This document shows, piece after piece, positions 36,419-46,624 of a stretch of DNA of 64,000 bases (position 1 is the first letter of the stretch; the number at the start of each line of letters is the position of its first letter). This DNA comes from Thermoanaerobaculia bacterium. GTDB taxonomy: Bacteria; Acidobacteriota; Thermoanaerobaculia; Multivoradales; J023. The translations under genes were made by a program, and so were the position numbers. The notes beneath the pieces were generated by a model. It was not told the origin of the DNA and did not search any database. It saw only the letters and a program-made list of their open reading frames with translations. The stretch is taken from NCBI GenBank assembly GCA_030431255.1, contig JAUIJL010000029.1, positions 1-64,000 on the forward strand. Reading direction: 5' to 3'.

Positions 36419-36918
36419 GGGTCGGTAGGGTAATCAGCTGAGTGGTCGCCGGCAGGGTGGTTTGTGACGGGCCGAAGGCTTGAGCGAAGGGGCGATCTTG
36501 ACATGATCCGGCCCCGGGGCCAAAATCCGACCGACTGGTTGGTATCTAAGCCTGCGATCTGTCTCAGTGATTGGAGATTGTTCTCTCGGGCCAGAGATTA
36601 AGGTAACCTTATGGGTGTGGCGGAGATCTGGCCGCAGCTCCAAGGTGACTCGATGCAGCCTTCGGCCGGTGGATGATGCGAGCCGAGAGTGACGGGTTTG
36701 CCTCGACTCGATAAGAATCTGTTGTCGGGCCGGCTGGTAGAGTCATCGAAAAGAAGGCTGCACCAGACGGTCTGCAAAAGACGGTATGCACAAAGCGGTT
36801 CGTGGGTGTGGGCGGCCGAGCTCCGAAATCAACGAGCTCCTTCTTCTCACCTACGGTAAACCGCACTCAACGTCGCTGGGGCTGCCCGGCGAAGCCTAAG
36901 ATGTAGGGGACCCTCGAC
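36419..36918. other. Intergenic region upstream of the TetR gene
   Basis: 500 bp between divergent starts. Frames are short and not gene-like. I see no strong operator palindrome or repeat. The promoters of both the RibD-like and TetR genes should lie here. Confidence 0.5.
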
Positions 36919-37542
36919 ATGGCAAATTTCGCCAAACCTCCAACCCTCAATGACGACCAAAGAGCGGTCGACATTTACCGCAAGGCCGCTGTCATTATCC
37001 GGGCAAAAGGTTTTGGGGCCACTTCCATGGGGGACATTGCCGAAGCCGTGGATTTGACCAAGGGCGGGCTCTACTACTACATCAAGGGCAAAAAGGCTCT
37101 GCTCTACGCCATCATGAACTTCGCCTTGGAGCTGCTGGAAACCCGGGTGCTCCACGTCGGTGCGGAAATCTCCGACCCCAGCGAGCGTCTGGCCCAGATG
37201 TTGGCGGGTCACCTGCGGCTGATGCTCGACGAGCCCGCAGCCATGATCGTGCTCAACGACGAGCTCGACGGGCTCAACCCTCAGCATTTGGAGCGGGTGC
37301 TCAGCCGCCGTCGCCGCTACTCCGAGGTGTTGGAGACCACGGTGACCGAGCTGATGGATATCGAGCGCACCCCCGACCCGATCTCCGCCGAGGTGGCGAC
37401 CGGCAGCTTGCTGAGCATGATCGAAGGCGTGGTCCGCTGGTACGACCCGAAGGTCAGCAAATTGGGCACCGAAGAGGTCATCGCCCAGATGGTGCAGCTC
37501 GGGCTGCGAGGTCTGGGTCCGGACGGGCGCTCCGCGAGCTGA
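36919..37542 (+). CDS. TetR/AcrR family transcriptional regulator
   Basis: 207 residues. The N-terminal helix-turn-helix is typical: 'AAVIIRAKGFGATSMGDIAEAVDLTKGGLYYYIKGKKALLYAI'-type spacing at residues 24-65. The C-terminal ligand domain ('MLAGHLRLMLDEPAAMIVLNDE') resembles KstR- or FadR-like TetR proteins that sense acyl-CoA or other lipids. That is a family impression only. The target is unknown; no transporter or lipid operon adjoins it. Confidence 0.88.
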   Translation: MANFAKPPTLNDDQRAVDIYRKAAVIIRAKGFGATSMGDIAEAVDLTKGGLYYYIKGKKALLYAIMNFALELLETRVLHVGAEISDPSERLAQMLAGHLRLMLDEPAAMIVLNDELDGLNPQHLERVLSRRRRYSEVLETTVTELMDIERTPDPISAEVATGSLLSMIEGVVRWYDPKVSKLGTEEVIAQMVQLGLRGLGPDGRSAS

Positions 37543-37670
37543 GCGGGAGAGCACGCGGCCGGCCATCGTAATCATGAACGTAATTGCCGACCCCTAGCAT
37601 GACGTCGATGCTGGGGTCCTCCGGCAGAGCGAGATTGGACTCCTTCTGAAGCTCGCTGAGGTTTTCGCCA

Positions 37671-39824
37671 TTGAGACATCCATTATTGGATAGGCAGCTC
37701 GAGAGGCTGGGGCTAGACCAGAATCGTCCCCCGACCGACAAGCAATGGCAGGATCTCCTCCGTCAGATCAGCAATACCTACGCCGAGGCCTACCAGGCCA
37801 GATTTCAGCTCGAGCAGAGCCTGAGCCGTTCCGCCGAGCAGATTGCCATGTTGCAAGAACAGCTGGGAACGACGGAGCCGCTGATCGATTTGCAGCGGTT
37901 CCGTGGCTTGGTGCAAGCCGCGCCGGCGGTGATCTTCACCCTCGGAGTGGGAGACGGCTCGTTCACTTATCTCAATCCCGCTTTTCGTGAGCTGACCGGG
38001 TGGGAGCCGGCGGATTGGTTGGGCCAGCCGTTCACATCCCTGAGCCTGCCGGACGACTCCTCGGTGGCGATCGCGTCCATCCATCAAGTTTTGTTGGGGG
38101 AGACCAGCAGGACCTTCAAATTGCGAATCCGAACTCGATCCGGCGAGGACCGCAGCGCAGAGTTTATTGTGAGACCCCAAATCCATCATGGTGAGGTAAC
38201 CCACATCCTGGGCATCGCCCGGGACAATACCCATCACGACAAGACAGAGCGGGATTTGCGGGCGGCCAAGGAGACGGCCGAGGCGGCGAGCCGGGAAAAG
38301 AGCGAGTTCTTGGCCAATATGAGCCATGAAATCCGCACCCCGATGAACGGCATCATCGGGATGACCGGCCTGCTGCTGGAGACGGAGCTGGATCACCAGC
38401 AGCTGGACTATGTGGAGACCATTCGGTCGAGCTGTGACACTCTGTTGACGCTCATCAACGACATTCTCGACTTTTCCAAAATCGAGTCCGGCAAGCTCGA
38501 ATTGGAGTATCAGCCCTTCCACCTGCGGGAGTGTGTGGACAGCTGCGTGGATTTGGTCGGGGCCAAAGCCGCGGAGAAAGGGCTCGAGCTCAAAGTCACC
38601 GAGTGTGGTGAGGTGCCCGAGGAAGTGATCGGCGACGTCACTCGGGTTCGACAAATCTTGGTCAATCTGCTCAGCAACTCGGTGAAATTTACCGAGAAGG
38701 GCTCCGTGGAGGTGAGCTTGTCGACTCATCAGCCCCGCGGGTCACGCTACGAGATCGAGCTGGCCGTGCGCGACACGGGGGTCGGCATCCCCGCGGAGCG
38801 GATCGACTATATTTTCGAATCCTTCAGCCAGGCCGACGCGTCGACGACACGACGTTATGGTGGCACCGGATTGGGTTTGGCGATCAGCAAGCATTTGGCG
38901 GAGCTGATGGGGGGGCGGATCTGGGTCGAGTCGGAGCTCGGCAAAGGCTCGACCTTCTATTTCACGGTGAAGGTGGGCTTTATTTCCATCGACGCGAGAA
39001 CCAGCCATCCCTTGGAGCAGGCGTCGAGCGGCATCGATCGAGAGCTGGCGCAGAAGCTGCCGTTGCGCATCCTGGTGGCCGACGACAGTGTGGTGAACCA
39101 AAAAGTCGCTCGCTTGCTGTTGGAGCGCATGGGGTATCGAGCCGACCTGGCAGCCAACGGATTGGAGGTTTTGGAAGCCCTCCAAAGACAGAGTTACGAC
39201 CTGGTGTTGATGGACGTGCAGATGCCCGAGCTGGACGGCCTGGAGACGACCAAGAAGATCGTTTCCGAAACCACCGTCGACGATCGCCCGCGGATCATCG
39301 CCGTCACGGCCGGAGCCATGCGCGGTGATCGTGAGCGATGCTTGGCCGCGGGCATGGACGATTACGTTTCCAAACCCGTCCAAGCCTTGGAGCTACAGGC
39401 GGCCTTGATGCGCGCCGGTGGGTTGAACGCGCCGAGCCGAGAAGCGCTGCAAGACCAAGCCGAGAGGGCGTCGAAGGACGATACCGGCATCAACCTCGGT
39501 GTGCTCGCGGATCTCCGCCGTCTCAGGCCGCAGGTCATCTCGGATTTGGTCGACAATTTCCTTTCCAGCGCCGCCGACCGACTCGAGGCGATTCGTGCCG
39601 CGGTGAAGGCCGACGATCGCCAGGCTCTCGAGCAGGCCGCCCACAGCTTAAAGGGGAGCTGTGGCACCTTGGGCGCGGCGCGGATGGCGAGCATTTGCGC
39701 GACCTTGGTGTCGTATGCCCAGGGCGAGGAAAGCTGTGACGTCGGTCGCGAGGTGGAAGAGCTGACGGCGGAAAGTGCTCGCGTCAAGGAGACGTTCCTA
39801 CGTCAGCTCGAATCTTGGGGGTAG
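37671..39824 (+). CDS. Hybrid histidine kinase PAS-HisKA-HATPase-REC-Hpt
   Basis: 717 residues, no membrane segment. An N-terminal coiled coil (residues 20-65) is followed by a PAS domain (about 75-200), HisKA with His219 in '[10 protein letters not shown]', an ATPase domain with 'NLLSNSVKF' and '[11 protein letters not shown]', a receiver with Asp515 in '[10 protein letters not shown]', and an Hpt domain with His658 in '[12 protein letters not shown]'. The full four-step phosphorelay in one chain suggests an unlinked output or the adjacent single-domain regulator. The TTG start at 37671 gives '[15 protein letters not shown]', a start seen in related kinases; no strong ribosome site was found. 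Confidence 0.88.
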   Translation: MRHPLLDRQLERLGLDQNRPPTDKQWQDLLRQISNTYAEAYQARFQLEQSLSRSAEQIAMLQEQLGTTEPLIDLQRFRGLVQAAPAVIFTLGVGDGSFTYLNPAFRELTGWEPADWLGQPFTSLSLPDDSSVAIASIHQVLLGETSRTFKLRIRTRSGEDRSAEFIVRPQIHHGEVTHILGIARDNTHHDKTERDLRAAKETAEAASREKSEFLANMSHEIRTPMNGIIGMTGLLLETELDHQQLDYVETIRSSCDTLLTLINDILDFSKIESGKLELEYQPFHLRECVDSCVDLVGAKAAEKGLELKVTECGEVPEEVIGDVTRVRQILVNLLSNSVKFTEKGSVEVSLSTHQPRGSRYEIELAVRDTGVGIPAERIDYIFESFSQADASTTRRYGGTGLGLAISKHLAELMGGRIWVESELGKGSTFYFTVKVGFISIDARTSHPLEQASSGIDRELAQKLPLRILVADDSVVNQKVARLLLERMGYRADLAANGLEVLEALQRQSYDLVLMDVQMPELDGLETTKKIVSETTVDDRPRIIAVTAGAMRGDRERCLAAGMDDYVSKPVQALELQAALMRAGGLNAPSREALQDQAERASKDDTGINLGVLADLRRLRPQVISDLVDNFLSSAADRLEAIRAAVKADDRQALEQAAHSLKGSCGTLGAARMASICATLVSYAQGEESCDVGREVEELTAESARVKETFLRQLESWG

Positions 39825-39903
39825 GCGTCGGCGCCTCGTGTCGACGGGTCCGGCCCTTCCTGGAGTATACTTTGGCCAACTTATTGTGCCAAAGGAACCC
39901 AAG

Positions 39904-40356
39904 GTGTCACCCAAGCTTGAACGCATCCTCTTGGTGGAGGACGAAGTCGATATCCAGATGGTTGCTCAGCTCGCCCTGGAAGACGTGGGCGGCTTCGAGG
40001 TCGAGGTGTGTGCTTCGGGCGTGGAGGCCCTGGAGCGGGCGCCCGCGTTCAATCCCCAGTTGGTGCTGTTGGATTTCATGATGCCCGGCATGAACGGCAC
40101 CACGACCATGACCGCCCTGCGGCGGATTCCCAGTCTTTCGAAAGTACCGATGGTGTTCCTGACCGCCCGAGCCCAGCTCAGCGAGGTGGCGGAATACCGC
40201 CGTCAAGGCGCCGTGGAGGTGATCGTCAAACCCTTTGATCCGATGAGCCTCTCGCAGCGGGTCATGGAAGTTTGGGAAGCATTCCACGGACAATCGAGCT
40301 CTTCCGATTCGAGCGGTGCCTCGTCGACACCCCGGGCGCCTGAAATTCAATCCTGA
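39904..40356 (+). CDS. Single-domain response regulator
   Basis: 150 residues from the GTG at 39904, which has AAAGGA 7 nt upstream. A REC domain with 'ILLVEDEVDIQMV', phospho-acceptor Asp57 in 'LVLLDFMMPG', 'MVFLTAR' and the Lys in 'VIVKPFDP'. A Ser-rich tail of about 25 residues follows and no output domain. It lies 79 bp after the hybrid kinase and 20 bp before the membrane kinase, so it is a likely relay between them. Confidence 0.85.
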   Translation: MSPKLERILLVEDEVDIQMVAQLALEDVGGFEVEVCASGVEALERAPAFNPQLVLLDFMMPGMNGTTTMTALRRIPSLSKVPMVFLTARAQLSEVAEYRRQGAVEVIVKPFDPMSLSQRVMEVWEAFHGQSSSSDSSGASSTPRAPEIQS

Positions 40357-40376
40357 GGTGAGGGCACAGGAGCATC

Positions 40377-43300
40377 GTGAGTAAGTCGCTGAGGGATCCA
40401 GCCAGCAAGTCGTCGGACTTCGGTCCATCACCGGAGTCGGTTCCGGCACGGCCGGCCGGCCCCCCGCCGAGCGCGGACGAGGCACAGCCCCCCGCACCGA
40501 CCCCGAGCTCGGCCTCCGGCTCGGGATCTATGCGAACCTTTGATCCGTCGCGCTACCAGGTCCGGTCGAAGGTGCCGGTCGTGTTGGTGCTGCTGTTGGT
40601 GGTTGCGCCTTCCCTGGCCGCTCTGGGGCTCCGGTTGGCGGGCATCGATGGAATCTGGACGATGTCGTCGGAGTTCCTGCGGCCGTCGACCCATGCGCTG
40701 ATTGCCTGGACAGCGTCGGTCATGGCACTGATTGCGGGCCTTTTCGCCTACATCCGCTGGCGAAGCGTGACCGGCTCTGAGCTGGAGACGGTCGCCCTGT
40801 CCCTGGCGTTGCCGACGGTTGCGGTGCTCGACGCCCTGCATGCCCTGGTGCCGTGGCTGGCGGCATCGGATCGGGTTGAGATGGCCCTCGCCTTGACTTG
40901 GAACGCGTCCCGTTGGTTCTTTGCCTTGACGGTCGTCGGCGGGCTGGTCGTCGCCTGGAGCCTGTCCGCCAGCCCGCTGAAGCTGCGATTCCGCTCCGTG
41001 TCCTTGGCCGCGATCGGCTGCGTTGCGTTCATCGCTGCCAGCCGTCTTGCGGGTGGGTTGCGGCTCGACGGCAGCTCGCCGATCGATTTTCGCCTTTGGG
41101 AGCTGGGCCCGTTGCTGATCCTGCTGCTCGGCGGATTCCTGTGGATGCCCGCGCTGTTGACCGAGCGTCGACACGGTTTGAACGAAGGGCTCTTTTTCGC
41201 GTTCCCTCCGCTGATCCTTTGCCAGTTGGAAATGTTGGTGGGCTCGATGGTGATCGGCCACTGGCAACATCTCCTGGCCTACACCTCGATTTTGGGTGGC
41301 GCTTTGGTGGACTATTCGAGGAGCCGCCAGGCGCAAGACGGCGCCCGTCAGGAGCGGGACGACGCCGCGGAGGAGCTGCGGTCCAAAACCGCCGAGCTGG
41401 CCCGTCTCGATCTGCAGCGGATGGTGCACGCGGAGAAGCACCGCGAGGCCGAAGAGCAGCGTCGGATGTTGTCCAAAGCGGTCGAGACCATGAGCTTGGG
41501 GGTCACCATCACCGACATGAACGGAAGGATTGTTTATGTCAACCCCGCGGATGCGCGGGTGCATGGATACTCCGTGCCGGAGCTGTTGGGTCAGGATTCT
41601 CGGATCTACTCCGCGGGAGAGAAGATTCAACGGGACCAAGAAGCGTCCGAGCCCTGGGCCCGCGAGCGCATCAACCGCACCAAATCGGGGGAGGTGTTCC
41701 CGGTTCGACTGGTCTCAGACCGGGTTCGCAACGAGGTCGGGGAGCCGATCGCGACGGTGACGATCTGTGAGGACATCCGCGAGCGCATCCGGATTCGAGA
41801 AGCCCTGGAGCGTCGGGATCGCACCTTGGAGGCGGTGGCGTTCGCCGCCGAGAGATTCCTCTACGAAAGCTCCTGGGAGGCGAGCGTAGGTGGCGTGTTG
41901 GCGCGATTGGGCGAGGCGACCGGCGTGCACCGGGTGTATTTGGATCTGATCAACGAGGCCTACCCCTTCGGTGTCGACGACATCGCGTTCTCGTGGTCGA
42001 GAAATCCAGATGAAGAGCTGTCCGAATACAGCCACGTGGTGTTGGAAGAGCAGTGGGCGATGGTGTTGAAAAGCGGCGAATCCCTCTCGGGATCGGTCGA
42101 AGATTTGCCGTCGCCGGAAAGGGAAGAGCACCGCCGCAGGGGCGTTGAGAGCTTCACCCTGGTGCCGCTCTTTGTGCGCTCACTTTGGCAGGGATACCTC
42201 TGCCTCGAGACCGTGGATTCCCGGGAATGGTCCCACGCCGAGCTGGAAGCTCTGAAAACCGCGGCTCGAACCTTCGGAGTCGCCATTCAGCGCCGCCAAG
42301 ATGAAGAAGCTCTGGCGGCGAGCGAGGCCAAATATCGCGAGCTCTTGGAAAGCGCCAACGACTTGGTGCAGTCGGTGTCGCCGGACGGCAGATTCCAATT
42401 CGTCAATCGGGCTTGGAAAGAGGCGTTGGGTTATTCGGACCAGGAGATCAAGGGCCTGACCATTTGGGATGTGGTCCAACCCACCCAAAGCGAGCCCGGG
42501 CGAGACGTGCTGCAGAGCATGATGATCGACGACGGTCTCGGACGATTCGAAGCCGTTTTCGTGGGCAAGCAAGGGGAGGAGATCGCGGTCGAGGGAGCGG
42601 TGACCTGCCGCTATCAAGACGGCCTGCCGGTGGCGGCCCAAGGGATCTTTCGGGACATCACCGAGCGTCGGCTGATCGATCGCATGAAGCAGGAGTTCAT
42701 CTCCACGGTCAGCCACGAGCTGCGCACACCGCTGACCTCGATCATCGCCTCCCTCGGTTTGTTGAACAGCGGCAGGCTGGCCGACAAACCGGAACGGTTC
42801 CAAGAGCTGCTCAGCGTGGCACATCGCAACAGCACCCGTCTGCTCAAGCTGATCAACAATCTCTTGGATCTGCAGAAGCTGGCCGCCCGCAAGATGACCT
42901 TCCGGGAGGATCCCATTTCGGCATCTTCGATACTCGAAGAAGCCGTCGCTGGAATTCAGGCCTATGCGGATCAATGCCGGGTCGGATTGACCCTAGGAGA
43001 GATTTCCTCTGAGCTGACGCTGGTCGGGGATCGCGATCGGTTGATTCAGGTCTTGAACAACCTTCTCTCCAATGCGATCAAGTTTTCACCGGCGGACGCC
43101 ACGGTGACCATCGGAGCGCAGGATAGGGAAGGACGCGTCGTGCTGACGGTGTCCGACCAGGGGCCGGGCATCCCGGAAGAGTTTCAAAGTCGGCTCTTCG
43201 ATCAATTTACCCAAGCAGATCCATCGAAAACCCGTGCTTCCGGCGGCTCCGGCTTAGGGTTGAGCATCGCCAAGGGGCTGGTGGAAGGGATGAGCGGGCA

Positions 43301-43409
43301 CATTAGTCTCGACACGAGAATTCATCAAGGGACGACTTTCTTCGTCGAGCTGCCGGCCGTGTCGGACGACGAAGCGGAAGGAGCGGAGGAACCGGGAGAC
43401 GAGCCGTAA
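40377..43409 (+). CDS. Membrane sensor histidine kinase (MASE-like, PAS-GAF-PAS)
   Basis: 1010 residues. After a disordered Pro/Ser-rich N-terminus (1-60), about eight hydrophobic helices span residues 62-310 and resemble MASE-type sensor regions ('DALHALVPWL'). Then come a coiled coil, PAS ('GVTITDMNGRIVYVNPADAR'), GAF-like (about 480-640) and a second PAS ('LVQSVSPDGRFQFVNRAW'). Next are HisKA with His780 in 'STVSHELRTPLTS' and an ATPase domain with 'NLLSNAIKF' and 'GGSGLGLSIAKGL'. The GTG start has AGGAG 5 nt upstream. There is no receiver, so the small regulator upstream is the probable partner. Confidence 0.88.
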   Translation: MSKSLRDPASKSSDFGPSPESVPARPAGPPPSADEAQPPAPTPSSASGSGSMRTFDPSRYQVRSKVPVVLVLLLVVAPSLAALGLRLAGIDGIWTMSSEFLRPSTHALIAWTASVMALIAGLFAYIRWRSVTGSELETVALSLALPTVAVLDALHALVPWLAASDRVEMALALTWNASRWFFALTVVGGLVVAWSLSASPLKLRFRSVSLAAIGCVAFIAASRLAGGLRLDGSSPIDFRLWELGPLLILLLGGFLWMPALLTERRHGLNEGLFFAFPPLILCQLEMLVGSMVIGHWQHLLAYTSILGGALVDYSRSRQAQDGARQERDDAAEELRSKTAELARLDLQRMVHAEKHREAEEQRRMLSKAVETMSLGVTITDMNGRIVYVNPADARVHGYSVPELLGQDSRIYSAGEKIQRDQEASEPWARERINRTKSGEVFPVRLVSDRVRNEVGEPIATVTICEDIRERIRIREALERRDRTLEAVAFAAERFLYESSWEASVGGVLARLGEATGVHRVYLDLINEAYPFGVDDIAFSWSRNPDEELSEYSHVVLEEQWAMVLKSGESLSGSVEDLPSPEREEHRRRGVESFTLVPLFVRSLWQGYLCLETVDSREWSHAELEALKTAARTFGVAIQRRQDEEALAASEAKYRELLESANDLVQSVSPDGRFQFVNRAWKEALGYSDQEIKGLTIWDVVQPTQSEPGRDVLQSMMIDDGLGRFEAVFVGKQGEEIAVEGAVTCRYQDGLPVAAQGIFRDITERRLIDRMKQEFISTVSHELRTPLTSIIASLGLLNSGRLADKPERFQELLSVAHRNSTRLLKLINNLLDLQKLAARKMTFREDPISASSILEEAVAGIQAYADQCRVGLTLGEISSELTLVGDRDRLIQVLNNLLSNAIKFSPADATVTIGAQDREGRVVLTVSDQGPGIPEEFQSRLFDQFTQADPSKTRASGGSGLGLSIAKGLVEGMSGHISLDTRIHQGTTFFVELPAVSDDEAEGAEEPGDEP

Positions 43410-43660
43410 TGAGCTCTGTAAGCTGTCGCTGGTTAAATACCGATGTTGAGAGAAATCCACTGCTTTTTCTTCTTGCTGAGTCGTTCGAACGAACGAGTTG
43501 AGCGCCACTGCTGCTCTCGGCTTGGAGGTGAGGTTCTCTCAACTGCAGAGATTTTATTTTTCGAGCCACGCGCTAGCTCTCGGCTCCATTATATCTGCCT
43601 CAGCGACCGCTCCCTGACGAAGCAATTCCCCCCACTGGGTTCCAAATTTGGAGCTGCACG

Positions 43661-45451
43661 ATGCGAAATCTAGCCGAAAAACGAGCGCAAGCGATAAAAA
43701 CGGGATGGGTCGACCAACAGTCCCAGGGTCAGCCGACTACCGTAGAGGGCGGGAGCTTGGTCCGTTCGCTGGTCGGCCAGTTGGCGGATCTCGGAGTTCG
43801 ACAGGCGTTCGGGGTCAGCGGCGGCGCCATCGCTTTGCTCTACGACGCCATCGAAGACAGCTCCGTGGCCTTGCACCATTTCCGCCATGAAACCGGGGCC
43901 GCCTTTGCCGCCACGGAAGCCTATTTCGCCTCCAACCATCCCACCATGGTGTTTGCCACTACCGGGCCTGGCGCGCTGAACGCCCTCACTGGAATCACCG
44001 CCGCGAAATGGGACGGCGCCAAGGTCATCTTGATCACCGGCGCCACGAGCGTTGCCCAACGGGGGCGCTGGGCCACCCAAGAGTCGAGCTCTTATACTCT
44101 GCCCCAGGATGCCCTTTACGCCAAGGGTGCGATCTTCGATTACGCCATCCGGGTGGAAAGCCCTGCCGAATATCCCGAGGTGATGCGCCGATTGGCCCTG
44201 GGATTGTCTCGCCCCGGGGGATTCATCGCGCACGTCTGCATTCCCATGGCCATCCAGGCCGGACGGATCGAGAATCTGCCGAAACGAAATCTCTCCGCGA
44301 TGAGCATGCCCACCGCTGCTCCCAACGAGGTCGCCCACATCGCGCGTCTGCTGAAGAGCGACCGATTCGCCGTCTGGGTTGGATTCGGCGCCACCCGTTG
44401 CGCCCGATTGGTCAAAGAATTCGTCGAGCGAACCGGGGTCAAGGTGTTTTGCTCGCCCCGCGGTAAAGGAATCATCAACGAGAATCACCCGCAATTCCTC
44501 GGCGTGACGGGCCTAGGTGGCCATTCGCGGGTCACGGAATACATGGTCCAGAACAAACCGGCACGTTTGTTGGTGTTGGGGACCCGGCTCGGGGAAGCGA
44601 CCTCCTTTTGGGATCGAGATTTGATTCCGGAGGAAGAAATCATCCACGTGGATATCGATCCCGAGGTGCCCGGCACGGCCTATCCCACCGCTGAGACCTT
44701 GGCCGTCCACGCCGAAATCGGTTCTTTCCTCACCGAGCTGATCGAGCATTTCCCGGTCAAACCCCTGCAAAAGCTACCGAGCGCCCATCGCGGTTGGGGC
44801 GATACCGTGACTCTGCCCGTGGAAGGTCGGTCGCCCGTGCGACCGCAGGTGATTATGGACGTGTTGCAGAAGAAAGTCGTCGACGGCTCCGACGCGTTGG
44901 TCCTGGCGGAGTGTGGCAATTCCTTTGCCTGGTGCAACCACCACCTGCGATTCGACCGGCCCGGAAGGTATCGGGTCAGCACTCTCTTCGGATCCATGGG
45001 CCATGCGGCGACCGGCGTCGTGGGCGCTGCTTTGGCACGCCAAGCCAAGGCGGTGGCGATCGTCGGTGACGGCTCCATGCTGATGAACTCCGAGGTCAGC
45101 TCTGCGGCCCAATACAACGTGCCGGCGGTGTGGGTCGTGCTCAACGACGCCGGCTACGGCATGTGTCGAGACGGCCATCGCGCCTTGAGCCTGACCGACA
45201 GCCAATTCGATATGCCGCGGGTGGATTTCGCCGCCATGGCCCGTTCCATGGGCGCCGAAGGTGTTCGTGTGGAGTCGGAGGATCTGCTGGACGTCGCCTT
45301 CGACCAAGCCATGGCCGCGACCGGGCCCTTCGTGATCGATATCACCATCGATCCCACCCAGGCATCGCCCCTGCTGGCCCGATTCGAAAGCCTCATCAAG
45401 CAGGGCGGCTCCAAGCACCAAAAAGTATCCGGCTGGGAAGTCGATACCTGA
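43661..45451 (+). CDS. Thiamine-diphosphate enzyme, acetolactate-synthase-like
   Basis: 596 residues with the three-domain layout of the IlvB/POX family. The PYR-domain catalytic Glu77 is in 'FRHETGAAFAA', the middle domain carries 'VWVGFGATRCARLVKEF', and the PP domain has the Mg-TPP motif 'IVGDGSMLMNSEVSSAAQYN'. No regulatory (IlvN) gene and no branched-chain amino-acid genes are nearby. It may therefore be a catabolic or secondary-metabolite C-C ligase or decarboxylase (compare ScyA-type enzymes) instead of true AHAS. GGAG precedes the ATG. It sits alone between two signalling genes. Confidence 0.8.
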   Translation: MRNLAEKRAQAIKTGWVDQQSQGQPTTVEGGSLVRSLVGQLADLGVRQAFGVSGGAIALLYDAIEDSSVALHHFRHETGAAFAATEAYFASNHPTMVFATTGPGALNALTGITAAKWDGAKVILITGATSVAQRGRWATQESSSYTLPQDALYAKGAIFDYAIRVESPAEYPEVMRRLALGLSRPGGFIAHVCIPMAIQAGRIENLPKRNLSAMSMPTAAPNEVAHIARLLKSDRFAVWVGFGATRCARLVKEFVERTGVKVFCSPRGKGIINENHPQFLGVTGLGGHSRVTEYMVQNKPARLLVLGTRLGEATSFWDRDLIPEEEIIHVDIDPEVPGTAYPTAETLAVHAEIGSFLTELIEHFPVKPLQKLPSAHRGWGDTVTLPVEGRSPVRPQVIMDVLQKKVVDGSDALVLAECGNSFAWCNHHLRFDRPGRYRVSTLFGSMGHAATGVVGAALARQAKAVAIVGDGSMLMNSEVSSAAQYNVPAVWVVLNDAGYGMCRDGHRALSLTDSQFDMPRVDFAAMARSMGAEGVRVESEDLLDVAFDQAMAATGPFVIDITIDPTQASPLLARFESLIKQGGSKHQKVSGWEVDT

Positions 45452-45697
45452 TCGCCGCCTGGCCTGAGCTGGCCAGTCCCGTCCAGTTTTGGCGTTTTCG
45501 AGGATCAGGAAGGCGCGCCGCGCCGAGCACGGCAGCGAAGCTTGCCTGAGCGGTACAGCCTATGAATCGGCTTAAGCTCCACCACATCAGCAATTTATGG
45601 CGGGTCCTCAGCGGCGACGCGAGCTCGTAGGAAGCCGGGGCCGCCCAGGCCGCAGGCCACCCAGCCGACACCCTGCGAGCCCATTTCTGGACGGAGT

Positions 45698-46408
45698 CTA
45701 GCTATTCGCCGGCAAGAAGCTGTAACCGGTGCCTCGTTGGGTAATCAAATACCGGGGAGAGGAGGATTTGGGCTCGATCTTCTGGCGCAGCCGGTGCACG
45801 TGGACCCGCAAAGTGTCTTCGTAAACCTCATCCAAGGGCCAAATTCTGCCGAGCAAATAGTCGGTCCGAACGGTGCGTCTCGCGTTGCCGATCAGGATGT
45901 GCAGCAATTTGGTTTCGGTCGGGGTCAGTGACACCGGCTTGGAATCGACGATCGCTTTCTTCTCCGCAAAGTCGATGGAGAGATAATCGTCGATGACGGT
46001 CTGGGCCTCCAGCCGGAAGGCGAAATCGCCGATTCTGCGGATGACCCGCTTGACCCGTGCGGCCAGCTCCGGCGGATGGAAGGGTTTCTTCACATAATCT
46101 TCCGCCACCTTGGTGATGGTCGAAACCACGGTGTCCTCATCGTCCACCGCGGTCAGCATGATGACGGGAAGGTCGCTGTATTTTTGCACTGCCGTGCACA
46201 GCTCGATGCCCGTGCGTCCCGGCATCATGATGTCGACCACAGCGAGATGGGGAAGCCCATGCCGCTTGATTTGCTCCTCGGCTTCATCCGCGGAGTTCGC
46301 GGTCATCACCTCGAATCCCTCGAGCTCGAGGGTCACACTGACGGTGGTCACGATATCGGGGTCGTCGTCGACCACGAGGATGCGATGGGCAGATCCCGGA
46401 ACGTCCAA
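45698..46408 (-). CDS. OmpR-type response regulator
   Basis: 236 residues from a TTG at 46408. The REC domain has 'ILVVDDDPDIV', acceptor Asp59 in 'AVVDIMMPG' and Lys in 'YVKKPFHPPEL'. The C-terminal winged helix has 'SLTPTETKLLHIL', 'LLGRIWP', 'DTLRVHVHRLRQKIEP' and 'RGTGYSF'. It binds DNA as a dimer on phosphorylation. No kinase gene adjoins it on the same strand. The upstream region has a perfect A5T5 palindrome at 46500. Confidence 0.9.
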   Translation of the reverse strand: MDVPGSAHRILVVDDDPDIVTTVSVTLELEGFEVMTANSADEAEEQIKRHGLPHLAVVDIMMPGRTGIELCTAVQKYSDLPVIMLTAVDDEDTVVSTITKVAEDYVKKPFHPPELAARVKRVIRRIGDFAFRLEAQTVIDDYLSIDFAEKKAIVDSKPVSLTPTETKLLHILIGNARRTVRTDYLLGRIWPLDEVYEDTLRVHVHRLRQKIEPKSSSPRYLITQRGTGYSFLPANS

Positions 46409-46499
46409 AGTCCTTCACTCCGTAAGCGTGAGTGTGAAAGCTGAATTGCAAAATCGTATCCTATGATATCCAGTCCAGTGCTGTGGACCAAATGCTATG

Positions 46500-46513
46500 G
46501 GAAAAATTTTTCC
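46500..46513. promoter_or_regulatory. GGAAAAATTTTTCC palindrome
   Basis: A perfect 14-bp palindrome 91 bp before the OmpR-type regulator start and just past the DUF4097 terminator. It could be an operator or simply bent DNA. Confidence 0.35.
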
Positions 46514-46551
46514 GGTGGCTCCATCGGTAGCGCCAAGGGTTGAATCGAGCT

Positions 46552-46580
46552 GAAAAAGCCGGATCCCAGGATCCGGCTCA
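46552..46580 (-). terminator. Intrinsic terminator of the DUF4097 gene
   Basis: AGCCGGATCC (46557-46566) pairs with GGATCCGGCT (46569-46578). On the minus strand the stem is followed by TTTTT. It lies about 45 bp past the DUF4097 stop. Confidence 0.85.
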
Positions 46581-46624
46581 AATCACGCGTTTCGCCGCGT
46601 GGTTGTGGCTGAAAGGCGAGCGGC

